A DNA stretch of 6,652 nucleotides from Lentisphaeria bacterium (GTDB lineage: Bacteria > Verrucomicrobiota > Lentisphaeria > Oligosphaerales > Oligosphaeraceae). The stretch is from assembly GCA_024405235.1 (NCBI GenBank), contig JAKSPA010000096.1, positions 1 to 6,652 on the forward strand, in the 5' to 3' direction. The notes under the pieces were generated by a model. That model was not told the DNA's origin and made no database searches. It was given only the letters and a program-made list of their open reading frames with translations. Every line of letters starts with the position of its first letter. Position 1 is the first letter of the stretch. This document shows, piece by piece, positions 1 through 5,475 of this stretch. The position numbers and the translations under genes were made by a program.

Positions 1-405
1 ACGGAGCGACTGAAATGGGAATCCCTCCAGAATATTGTTGCTATGCTGAAGTCCCGTCTGATTTTCAAGCAGACGGTTCAGATTCTCCACTTCATGACGG
101 TAGCGCGCGTCCACCTTGTCGAAAAGTTCCGTGATCTCCTCCTGAGAAAGGTTCGTGACCGTCGGCGGCGTGTCGCCTGGCTCGATTCCAAGGGCCTCGA
201 GAAGAACACCGCAACGCGTAAGCTTCTGCTCGATCTCGCGAATATCTACTTCCGTATCCAACTGCTGAAGCAGACGGCTTCGGCTGGAAGAAGCGGCATT
301 CACCAGATGCAGGAGGCCGGATTTTCCCAACTCCTCCGTCAGCTGGCGGAGATGTTTGCTGAAAACCAGCAGATTCACTTTGACCATTCGGTTCGGCAGA
401 AACAT
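1..405 (-). CDS. ntpI: V/A-type ATPase subunit I (a subunit), N-terminal part, runs off the left edge
   Basis: The frame from the ATG at 405 stays open for 135 codons to base 1, so the 3' end lies outside the window. The start MFLPNRMVKVNLLVF followed by LRQLTEELGKSGLLHLVNA is the pattern of the V/A-ATPase I/a subunit, where a first beta strand (here VKVNLLV) precedes a helix and a short 'G-x-LHL' strand. Residues of about 45 to 115 are charged and helical, as expected for the cytosolic coiled arm that contacts the peripheral stalks. The family is usually about 600 to 700 residues, with the C-terminal membrane half that carries ions past the rotor ring; that half is not in view. GGGA at 413-416 lies 7 bases before this ATG and supports it over the in-frame ATG at 387, which has no ribosome binding site. 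It follows subunit C by 20 bases. The assignment rests on the N-terminal pattern and the operon context. Confidence 0.85.
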   Translation of the reverse strand, partial: MFLPNRMVKVNLLVFSKHLRQLTEELGKSGLLHLVNAASSSRSRLLQQLDTEVDIREIEQKLTRCGVLLEALGIEPGDTPPTVTNLSQEEITELFDKVDARYRHEVENLNRLLENQTGLQHSNNILEGFPFQSLR

Positions 406-425
406 GGCTTATTCCCGTGTCATGG

Positions 426-1460
426 TTATCGAATCATCATTGCGGCTATGTCCCGCGGCGGCAGACTGAAACGTATTCCCTCGTAGATTCGCGAGAGATT
501 CACGGTCTCCTGCTCAAGCAGCAGCGGATAGACCGCCAGCGACCTAAGGGGATTGACCGCATCGTAGAAGGTCTTTCTGGCCTCCTGGGCCAGTTGACAG
601 TGCAGACGGTTCTCCAGAGCACCAAAGCCACGACGGCTGGTGTCTTCAGTCAGAACGGAGCGGTAATCGACTGGAAGAGCATCAATGACCGCCTCGACGC
701 TGCTTGCGGCAGCCATGTGGTCGAAAAACTCCCTTTTGAGCAGTTTTCCACCGTCCACCCATGCATACGAAAGTTTTTTTGCGTCAAGATGATAGAAATT
801 CGCATTGCGCACCAGAGTGATTATGTTCGTATGATCGGCCTGGCGCCCTTGAAAATCCTGCAGGACCGTGCGCATTTCGCCGGTCAGTCCGCGTGTGGCC
901 TCCATTTCACGACGGAATGAGAGCGCGTCCACCGCGCATTCGGCGCGCATGATGTCCTTGTCTTTTGCCAAATCCAACGTGATTCTGGCGTATTCCTCCT
1001 TGTCGCGGCTCTCTGGCAGAAGTCTTATGAACTGCTCCGTAGTGGTCGCATCCATCAATGCCAGAAAATCGTTCTCGCGTATCGTATTGCTTGGGAAATG
1101 CACCAGAGAATCGCTGAGATGGCTTTCGCGCTCAGGGAAAAACCTGTAGTTCAGAATAGCCTTGATATTTTCGCGTTCAAGAGTGTTTCTGAGCGCCTCC
1201 ATGTATTTCAGCCATGAACCGCCGAGATGAGCGCCCAATTTGCCGAGACGGTCGTATTGCCGCAATACCAGCTGCTCGAGAACACGGTCTGTATCGGTGA
1301 CGGACAGCACGCCGAACGACTGCAGTTGATGGAAGAAGTTCTCTTCCGTGGCAGCGCGTGTCAGACTCTCCAATATCTCCCCCTGCGCACTACGGGACCA
1401 CCAGCCATGCACGCGAGCATAGAGATAATCGGCACCGAGATGATGGGTGAATATGGCCAT
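426..1460 (-). CDS. ntpC: V/A-type ATPase subunit C (d/AC39 family)
   Basis: This 344-residue protein matches the usual 330 to 350 residues of the V/A-ATPase C subunit, the funnel-shaped socket that joins the central rotor shaft to the proteolipid ring. It is wholly helical in character with no signal peptide or membrane segment. Family-like parts include the N-terminal 'ADYLYARVHG' (about 10-19), the middle DHTNIITLVRNANFYHLD (about 209-226) followed by a VDGGKL turn, and the C-terminal NLSRIYEGIRFSLPPRDI (about 321-338), which resembles the conserved 'E..N...I..G....P...I' ending. The ATG at 1460 is the only usual start codon after an in-frame TGA upstream. Its ribosome binding site is poor, and a stem-loop at 1477-1508 lies just ahead of it. 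It is 57 bases after the stalk subunit gene and 20 bases before subunit I. Sequence conservation in this family is low, so the call relies on the C-terminal motif, length and neighbours. Confidence 0.88.
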   Translation of the reverse strand: MAIFTHHLGADYLYARVHGWWSRSAQGEILESLTRAATEENFFHQLQSFGVLSVTDTDRVLEQLVLRQYDRLGKLGAHLGGSWLKYMEALRNTLERENIKAILNYRFFPERESHLSDSLVHFPSNTIRENDFLALMDATTTEQFIRLLPESRDKEEYARITLDLAKDKDIMRAECAVDALSFRREMEATRGLTGEMRTVLQDFQGRQADHTNIITLVRNANFYHLDAKKLSYAWVDGGKLLKREFFDHMAAASSVEAVIDALPVDYRSVLTEDTSRRGFGALENRLHCQLAQEARKTFYDAVNPLRSLAVYPLLLEQETVNLSRIYEGIRFSLPPRDIAAMMIR

Positions 1461-1476
1461 TGTCCACAGGAGATCA

Positions 1477-1508
1477 TCGGACAGATTCTGAACGAATCAG
1501 CCGTCCGA
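1477..1508 (-). promoter_or_regulatory. Intercistronic stem-loop ahead of subunit C
   Basis: On the minus strand TCGGAC (1508-1503) is a perfect inverted match to GTCCGA (1482-1477). A second, inner stem CTGA/TCAG (1500-1497 with 1491-1488) closes a 5-base loop. The structure fills most of the 57-base gap and ends 16 bases before the ATG at 1460. No T-run follows, so an intrinsic terminator is unlikely. It could set relative translation of subunit C or mark an mRNA processing site; both roles are inference. Confidence 0.4.
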
Positions 1509-1517
1509 GAACGACTA

Positions 1518-1829
1518 TCAGATTGCCAGAAGCTCCTTCAGCAGTTTGTACCTGTAGCCGTCCAATTCGCTGGAGAAGGCAGCGCTTTTGGGACCGAGAC
1601 GCTTTTGCGCCTGCTGAAGCGCCTCGTCCTTCTGTTTCAATGCAGCGCCGACAGCCGCGTCCTCAAGCGCCTGGCACTCCTTTGCCAGCGCCTCGGAGAC
1701 CTCCTCATGCATTTTCGCAAGTTCGGCGGAACTCTCCTCTCGTATCTGTATAGCTTTCTTTTCGGCGTCCTTAACCAGAGCCTCGCCCTGGGCGTCCACC
1801 GCAAGCATGCGTTCCAGCAGGTCTTCCAT
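1518..1829 (-). CDS. V/A-type ATPase small coiled-coil peripheral stalk subunit (G/H type, AhaH/NtpF-like)
   Basis: A 103-residue protein made almost entirely of charged heptad-like helix, rich in Ala, Glu, Lys and Gln. The N-terminus MEDLLERMLAVDAQGEALVK followed by DAEKKAIQI resembles the short G/H stalk subunit of V/A-ATPases, whose start has a 'I..E..A......A...A' pattern. Such proteins of about 100 residues pair with subunit E to form the stator that stops the catalytic head rotating with the shaft. The start was set at the ATG at 1829 because GGAG (1838-1841) lies 8 bases upstream. A longer in-frame extension to 1877 would overlap the preceding gene and adds residues that do not look coiled-coil. 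The C-terminus (about 80-103, FSSELDGYRYKLLKELLAI) departs from pure coil. It sits directly before subunit C. A generic coiled-coil protein cannot be excluded by sequence alone; context makes the stalk role likely. Confidence 0.7.
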   Translation of the reverse strand: MEDLLERMLAVDAQGEALVKDAEKKAIQIREESSAELAKMHEEVSEALAKECQALEDAAVGAALKQKDEALQQAQKRLGPKSAAFSSELDGYRYKLLKELLAI

Positions 1830-1840
1830 CAGAACTTCTC

Positions 1841-1855
1841 CGATTCGAAAAATCG
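1841..1855 (-). promoter_or_regulatory. Small hairpin touching the stalk-subunit ribosome binding site
   Basis: On the minus strand CGATT (1855-1851) pairs with AATCG (1845-1841) across a 5-base loop. The last G of the stem is also the first G of the GGAG ribosome binding site at 1838-1841. It lies in the 31-base gap between the EIIA stop and the stalk-subunit start. The stem is short and AU-rich, so a regulatory role is only a possibility. Confidence 0.2.
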
Positions 1856-1860
1856 CGCCG

Positions 1861-2313
1861 CTACTCCTGAGCCGCAATTATATCAAGAACCTCCTGAGCG
1901 CTTTTTGCAGCACGGACACGCATCGAAAATTCCGGAATCGCAAAGAGACGCGAAATTTCTGCAAGGACCTCAATGTGCTGGCTTGGATTCTCCGGATTGG
2001 CGAAGATGGCGATGACGATATAGACAGGCTCGCCGTCCAGCGAATCATATTCTATTCCGTCTCTGGAAATGCCCAATGCGAGCATGGACTGCTTCGCTTC
2101 AGGAAGCTTGCCGTGCGGAAGGCCAATGCCATTGCCAACGCCCGTTGACATCTTCTCTTCGCGCTCCTCGAGAATACGGACTGCAGCCGCCGCATCCTTC
2201 ACAAGACCATTCTTGACGAAAAGCTGAACCATTTCCGGAAAGAGTTCTTCCTTTGTCAGACTCTCCAGATTCAACTTTATAAGGCTCGGATTCAAGTATT
2301 CGGAAATTTTCAT
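1861..2313 (-). CDS. PTS EIIA domain protein, nitrogen/fructose type (EIIA-Ntr-like)
   Basis: A 150-residue single-domain protein of the PTS_EIIA type 2 family, close in length and pattern to PtsN (EIIA-Ntr). The block STGVGNGIGLPHGK (about 56-69) is the family signature, and His67 in it is the expected phospho-acceptor from HPr or NPr. A second conserved histidine, His113 in SQHIEVL, is also present, as are the preceding DGEPVYIVIAIF strand (about 93-104) and the closing RAAKSAQEVLDII. No EIIB or EIIC sugar permease part is fused or adjacent, which favours a regulatory role over sugar uptake. The ATG at 2313 gives the natural start MKISEYL; an in-frame TTG at 2331 would add six unlikely residues. 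No Shine-Dalgarno sequence precedes either. It is followed 31 bases later by V-type ATPase genes on the same strand and has its own promoter-like region upstream, so it may head that operon. Confidence 0.92.
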   Translation of the reverse strand: MKISEYLNPSLIKLNLESLTKEELFPEMVQLFVKNGLVKDAAAAVRILEEREEKMSTGVGNGIGLPHGKLPEAKQSMLALGISRDGIEYDSLDGEPVYIVIAIFANPENPSQHIEVLAEISRLFAIPEFSMRVRAAKSAQEVLDIIAAQE

Positions 2314-2331
2314 AACAGTAAAATTTAACAA

Positions 2332-2579
2332 ATTTCGTTTATTTGGTTCTTTCTATATAATATAGCGCATATAAACACAATCGGACTTGACGGCAAAAAC
2401 ACCGCAAAGCCATTCCTGAATCCATGAAGCTCAAATCCTGCAAATAATGATCAGACTCAAATGATATATGTCTTACAACCGTCCTGCGAAAAGCATAACA
2501 CCTTTATTAAAAGTAATTTATGTTGGAATCACCGCCATCTGGGCTTCATGCCGTGCCGTTGGTTCACCATGCTTCACGC
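2332..2579. other. Intergenic region between the sugar-enzyme cluster and the EIIA gene
   Basis: This is 248 bases without a credible gene on either strand. Apart from the promoter-like boxes at 2352-2380, no GC-rich hairpin with a T-run was found after the stop codon at 2580, so termination of the upstream gene is not explained by an obvious intrinsic terminator. GC content falls towards the EIIA start. Confidence 0.6.
2352..2380 (-). promoter_or_regulatory. Candidate sigma70-type promoter for the EIIA-V-ATPase genes
   Basis: Reading the minus strand, TTGTGT (2380-2375) is followed after 17 bases by TATAGA (2357-2352), in the most AT-rich stretch of the window. An overlapping TATATT/TATATA offers alternative -10 boxes. 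Transcription would start near 2345, leaving a leader of about 32 bases before the ATG at 2313. No other equally good promoter is seen facing these genes. Confidence 0.45.
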
Positions 2580-4202
2580 CTACGGCAAATCCATGTCAAA
2601 GACCTGCGGCCTGCGGAATACACAACTCTCCTCCGCCGTCTGATCGGCATACAGAAGAATGGACATCATATTCGCTCCTTCGGGCACCGTCACGAACTCC
2701 AGAGCCATCCTCCAGCCTTCTGCATCCGCTGCACCAAAATTCACCAACACATCCTTTTCCTGAAACACCCATTCGCCGTCCTTCTTCCAGCGGACACGAA
2801 TGCCAAGCTTGCCCTGCCCCTTCGCCCACGCCTGAACGGCATAGACGCAGCTGCTCTTCAGATGCGGCACATCCAGAACCGCACAGGCCGCCGAAACGCC
2901 CGTGAAATTCATGCATCCGTCTTTCACCACACGGCTTCCCACGTCCATCTTTCTGCTCCAGAAGCCCCAGTCCGCCGAAGATTCCGCAGGCATGATATCC
3001 ACCAGAGCACCATTCGCCGACGCCTGCCTGAAATCTTCCTGCAACGTATTCCGTGGTTCGCGCAGGCGCTGCAGAACGCGATAGACATTCGGAAGCTTTT
3101 CCTCCCACGTCGGATCCACCTTGCCCTTCTGGCCCTTGTAATCCCACGCAATCCAATTGAATTTCTCGCCGTAGAGCCAGCAGTATTCGTCTGCGCATTC
3201 CATCCCCTGCGTCAGATTTGCGGCAAGTGCCTTTAGACGCGAGCCGTCCTTGGGCGGCATGTAGTAGATATTCTGCTTTCCATTCGTGAATTCGTCATTG
3301 GTATACATGTCCATATAGAAACCGAAGCCGACTTTCACCTGCGAGAAGAACTTCGTACGGTTTTCAGGAGAGACCAATTTCACGGCGTGACGCGTCAGGC
3401 CATAGCCTGCCTGAATGAATTCCATTTTTTCCGCGTGGAAATAATAGCCGTTTTCCGTCGCGTCCACCAGCGTGAAATCCGATGGAATCGCATCCAACAT
3501 GCCATTGAGAAAAGGAATCCACAAATTTCCGCTCTCTTCCACGCTCTTCGACGACGCATCAGACATATAGAGTTCCGGATTCATGGTGAACAGCCAGAAG
3601 GAGAGTATGACGCCATCAGGATATTCCCTTCCAATGGCAGCCATCAGCTGCGCGCCGCGCTTCCGTGCCAGCGCCGCCGCCGCGTGGTAGCTGTCGCCAT
3701 CCAGAGCGGGCTGGAAGAAATACTGCTGCGTCTTGGGATAGTCTTCGGAATCCATGAGAAGTCCTCTGGCGCCGCACTCCTTCGCCAGCCATGCGGCCAA
3801 GCCGAAATTCCGCGCCACCGCCTCCCAGCGGACATCGTCGTCCCACGGAATGCGCTTCTTCGGATTCCAGAATGTCGTCAGAAAATTGTCCGTCAATCGT
3901 CCGCCGCAGATGCGTTTCAGGGAGGGCAGCATATACTCCAGCCACTCCTTCCGCCAGGGCTCGGAATCCATGGCTGATGTGAAATTCAGCAATTCGCCAT
4001 CGTCCTTCCTCGCATAGCAGCGGATGGCAATGCCGTCCAGCGGCAGCGCCTCGAGCGCTTCGATGTTGTCGCAAATCTGCTGTGGTGTCACCCACAGAAG
4101 GTCCCAGCTATGCGCGATGAGTTTCTTTTCGCCAGCCGTGCACAATATCGTGCAGAACAGAACGCAAAAAACCACAAACAAACTGTTTTTTTTCTTCAGC
4201 AT
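2580..4202 (-). CDS. Secreted glycoside-hydrolase-like protein, probable TIM barrel plus C-terminal beta-sandwich (family not recognised)
   Basis: A 540-residue exported protein. Residues 1-23 are a signal peptide: MLKKKN, then a hydrophobic core ending in TILCTAG; cleavage after Ala23 fits (C-T-A), and there is no good lipobox. Residues of about 27 to 380 look like alternating strands and helices of a TIM barrel, starting KKLIAHSWDLLWV and continuing LPLDGIAIRCY (about 54-63). An acidic strand end GLLMDSEDYP (Asp151, Glu153, Asp154) and LVDATENGYY (Asp247, Glu250) are the best candidates for active-site carboxylates. Aromatic residues are frequent, as in sugar-binding clefts. Residues of about 405 to 540 look like a beta-sandwich of carbohydrate-binding type. 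Resemblance to uncharacterised secreted Lentisphaerae/Planctomycetes proteins is from memory and is not proof of activity. The ATG at 4202 gives the proper signal peptide although its AGGG is only 3 bases away. It follows the oxidoreductase gene by 87 bases. Confidence 0.83.
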   Translation of the reverse strand: MLKKKNSLFVVFCVLFCTILCTAGEKKLIAHSWDLLWVTPQQICDNIEALEALPLDGIAIRCYARKDDGELLNFTSAMDSEPWRKEWLEYMLPSLKRICGGRLTDNFLTTFWNPKKRIPWDDDVRWEAVARNFGLAAWLAKECGARGLLMDSEDYPKTQQYFFQPALDGDSYHAAAALARKRGAQLMAAIGREYPDGVILSFWLFTMNPELYMSDASSKSVEESGNLWIPFLNGMLDAIPSDFTLVDATENGYYFHAEKMEFIQAGYGLTRHAVKLVSPENRTKFFSQVKVGFGFYMDMYTNDEFTNGKQNIYYMPPKDGSRLKALAANLTQGMECADEYCWLYGEKFNWIAWDYKGQKGKVDPTWEEKLPNVYRVLQRLREPRNTLQEDFRQASANGALVDIMPAESSADWGFWSRKMDVGSRVVKDGCMNFTGVSAACAVLDVPHLKSSCVYAVQAWAKGQGKLGIRVRWKKDGEWVFQEKDVLVNFGAADAEGWRMALEFVTVPEGANMMSILLYADQTAEESCVFRRPQVFDMDLP

Positions 4203-4224
4203 ATTCCCTAAATCACACTCCTCT

Positions 4225-4278
4225 ATGGCGGCGCAATCCTCTTTGCGGTCCCCTTTGCATTTCCTGCGGGACCGCCAT
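4225..4278 (-). promoter_or_regulatory. Strong inverted repeat with two alternative pairings between oxidoreductase and secreted-protein genes
   Basis: GCGGTCCC and GGGACCGC (4275-4268 and 4252-4245 on the minus strand) form a perfect 8-bp GC-rich stem with a 15-base loop. The upstream arm can instead pair, as ATGGCGG (4278-4272), with CCGCCAT (4231-4225), a perfect 7-bp match. The two pairings share bases 4272-4275 and so exclude each other. No T-run follows, which argues against a simple terminator. The second pairing ends beside GAGGAG (4218-4223), 15 bases before the ATG at 4202. An mRNA stability or translation switch is possible but inferred. Confidence 0.45.
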
Positions 4279-4289
4279 TCGAAACATCG

Positions 4290-5462
4290 TCAGAAGCCAA
4301 CCTGCCTTACATCCACCCATTTGCCTGTCTGAGCGGCCTCTCGTGCCGCGAGGCATGTATAAACGCTTCTCAGACCTGCCTGTATCGGCGCCAATGACGG
4401 AGCGCCGCCGCGAATCATGTCAACGAAATTCCGCGCCAATTCCACGTCGCCCCCGAAATGCTCCATGCCTTTGGAAGGCGTCACCGTGTTGTCGAATGGC
4501 CGATGATGTTCGACGAAATGCAACTCGTTTGCATACCAATCAAAAGATATCTTGCCTTTTGGACCAGTGACGATAGATCCACGAACGCCCTCGCGTCGAA
4601 CGAAGACAAGCTGCGCGTATGTTCCGATTGCGCCGTTTGCAAATTCGAAGATGGAATTCGAAGCCTCCTCGTTGATGCCGTCCCTCAGATTGCCGCAGGC
4701 ACTGCTGAATACGCACAGGTGGTCTTCCGTTGTCCCTCCTGATTGATTCCGTATGCGATTTGCCGGACTCTCAAGGCAGTTGCGTGCCTCTGCGCATTGC
4801 GAACACATCAATTCGGGCGACTTGTCGCCGCCGAAAATCCGTCCTCTCAGCCAGTTCGCTGAAATTCTGGTGATCGGCGCGCCAGCCAATTCCATGATGT
4901 AGTCGAAATCATGAGTCGCCTTCTGCAGGAAGAGTCCTTGAGTGATTTCGTAGCTGCGATAACCGTATTCGTAGTAACCGGTTCCGTAAGGAACGTAATT
5001 CAAACCAGTTATATGCATCACGTCGCCTATTGCGCCGCTGTCTATCATCTCCTTCGCGCGCACACACAGAGGTGCGACGCGAAGCGGGAAACTCACAAGC
5101 ACAGGCGTGGTGGATTTCGCAAACGCGGCCTCCAGCGCCAGCGCCTGTTCCATCGAATGCGCCACAGGCTTTTCCAGAAAAATCGGAATGCCGTATTTGG
5201 CAAGTTCGATGGCGACAGGCGTGTGGAGATTGCAACGCGTTCCCACAAAAATGCCGTCGGGCCTCGCCTCGCGAACCATCTGGTCTATGCTTTCGTAGAA
5301 TTTCGCATCGCTCCTGTCGCAGTCGCGCATGAATCCGCGAGCACGCTTTTCGTCTGGATCGACGACGCCCACGATTCGGAAATCCGGCGCGATTTCGTTC
5401 AACGTCGTCTTCAGAAAAGCGCCGACGCGGATTCCATGACCAACTACACCTATCCTAAGCAC
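4290..5462 (-). CDS. Gfo/Idh/MocA-family NAD(P)-dependent oxidoreductase
   Basis: A 390-residue cytoplasmic oxidoreductase of the usual family length. The N-terminal Rossmann fold (1 to about 125) opens with LRIGVVGHG, where the glycines bind the dinucleotide, and Asp35 at the end of VGVVDPD is placed to contact the cofactor ribose. The family signature FLEKPVA gives Glu97-Lys98-Pro99, with the catalytic lysine. The second half has the substrate-domain motif QKATHDFDY (Lys181, His184, Asp185), the expected acid/base pair. Between about 220 and 256 is a cysteine-rich insert (C-x2-C-x5-C, then Cys250 and Cys256). Members oxidise or reduce sugars, inositols or their derivatives, so the substrate is open. 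The start is a GTG at 5462, chosen because AAGGGAG (5469-5475) lies 6 bases upstream and overlaps the stop codon of the previous gene. Tight spacing implies co-transcription with the GH42-like gene. Confidence 0.93.
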   Translation of the reverse strand: MLRIGVVGHGIRVGAFLKTTLNEIAPDFRIVGVVDPDEKRARGFMRDCDRSDAKFYESIDQMVREARPDGIFVGTRCNLHTPVAIELAKYGIPIFLEKPVAHSMEQALALEAAFAKSTTPVLVSFPLRVAPLCVRAKEMIDSGAIGDVMHITGLNYVPYGTGYYEYGYRSYEITQGLFLQKATHDFDYIMELAGAPITRISANWLRGRIFGGDKSPELMCSQCAEARNCLESPANRIRNQSGGTTEDHLCVFSSACGNLRDGINEEASNSIFEFANGAIGTYAQLVFVRREGVRGSIVTGPKGKISFDWYANELHFVEHHRPFDNTVTPSKGMEHFGGDVELARNFVDMIRGGAPSLAPIQAGLRSVYTCLAAREAAQTGKWVDVRQVGF

Positions 5463-5468
5463 GCGAAA

Positions 5469-5475
5469 CTCCCTT
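5469..5475 (-). promoter_or_regulatory. Ribosome binding site that decides the GTG start of the oxidoreductase
   Basis: AAGGGAG on the minus strand lies 6 bases before the GTG at 5462, and its first two A residues belong to the TAA stop (5474-5476) of the gene before it. This overlap suggests translational coupling. Confidence 0.7.

Noticed and set aside
417..920. Plus-strand open frame of 167 codons
   Set aside because: It lies fully antisense to the subunit C gene, with no domain and no good start context.
1830..1877. Extended start of the stalk subunit overlapping the EIIA gene
   Set aside because: A good GGAG motif precedes the ATG at 1829, and the extra residues do not match a coiled-coil start.
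1227..2015. Long plus-strand open frame of 262 codons
   Set aside because: It lies antisense across three well-supported minus-strand genes, its protein has no recognisable domain pattern, and its composition is that of a reverse-strand shadow.
2314..2331. Upstream TTG start adding six residues to the EIIA protein
   Set aside because: The family begins at about MKISEYL, and the extension LNFTV has no supporting ribosome binding site.
2383..2411. Possible terminator around a T-run on the minus strand
   Set aside because: Only a 3-bp CGG/CCG stem flanks the T-run, and the T-run lies inside the loop and not after the stem.
2430..2462. Direct repeat of ATTTGAG on the minus strand, 26 bases apart
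   Set aside because: Seven bases in an AT-rich gap is within chance, and there is no inverted symmetry or placement next to promoter boxes to suggest an operator.
2596..3198. Minus-strand frame of 200 codons inside the secreted-protein gene
   Set aside because: It is a shifted frame of a gene with a signal peptide and a coherent fold; the product is a Gly/Arg/Cys-rich string without family character.
4134..4202. Lipoprotein signal in the secreted barrel protein
   Set aside because: The cysteines near the end of the hydrophobic core are not preceded by a proper lipobox; ordinary signal peptidase cleavage after C-T-A fits better.
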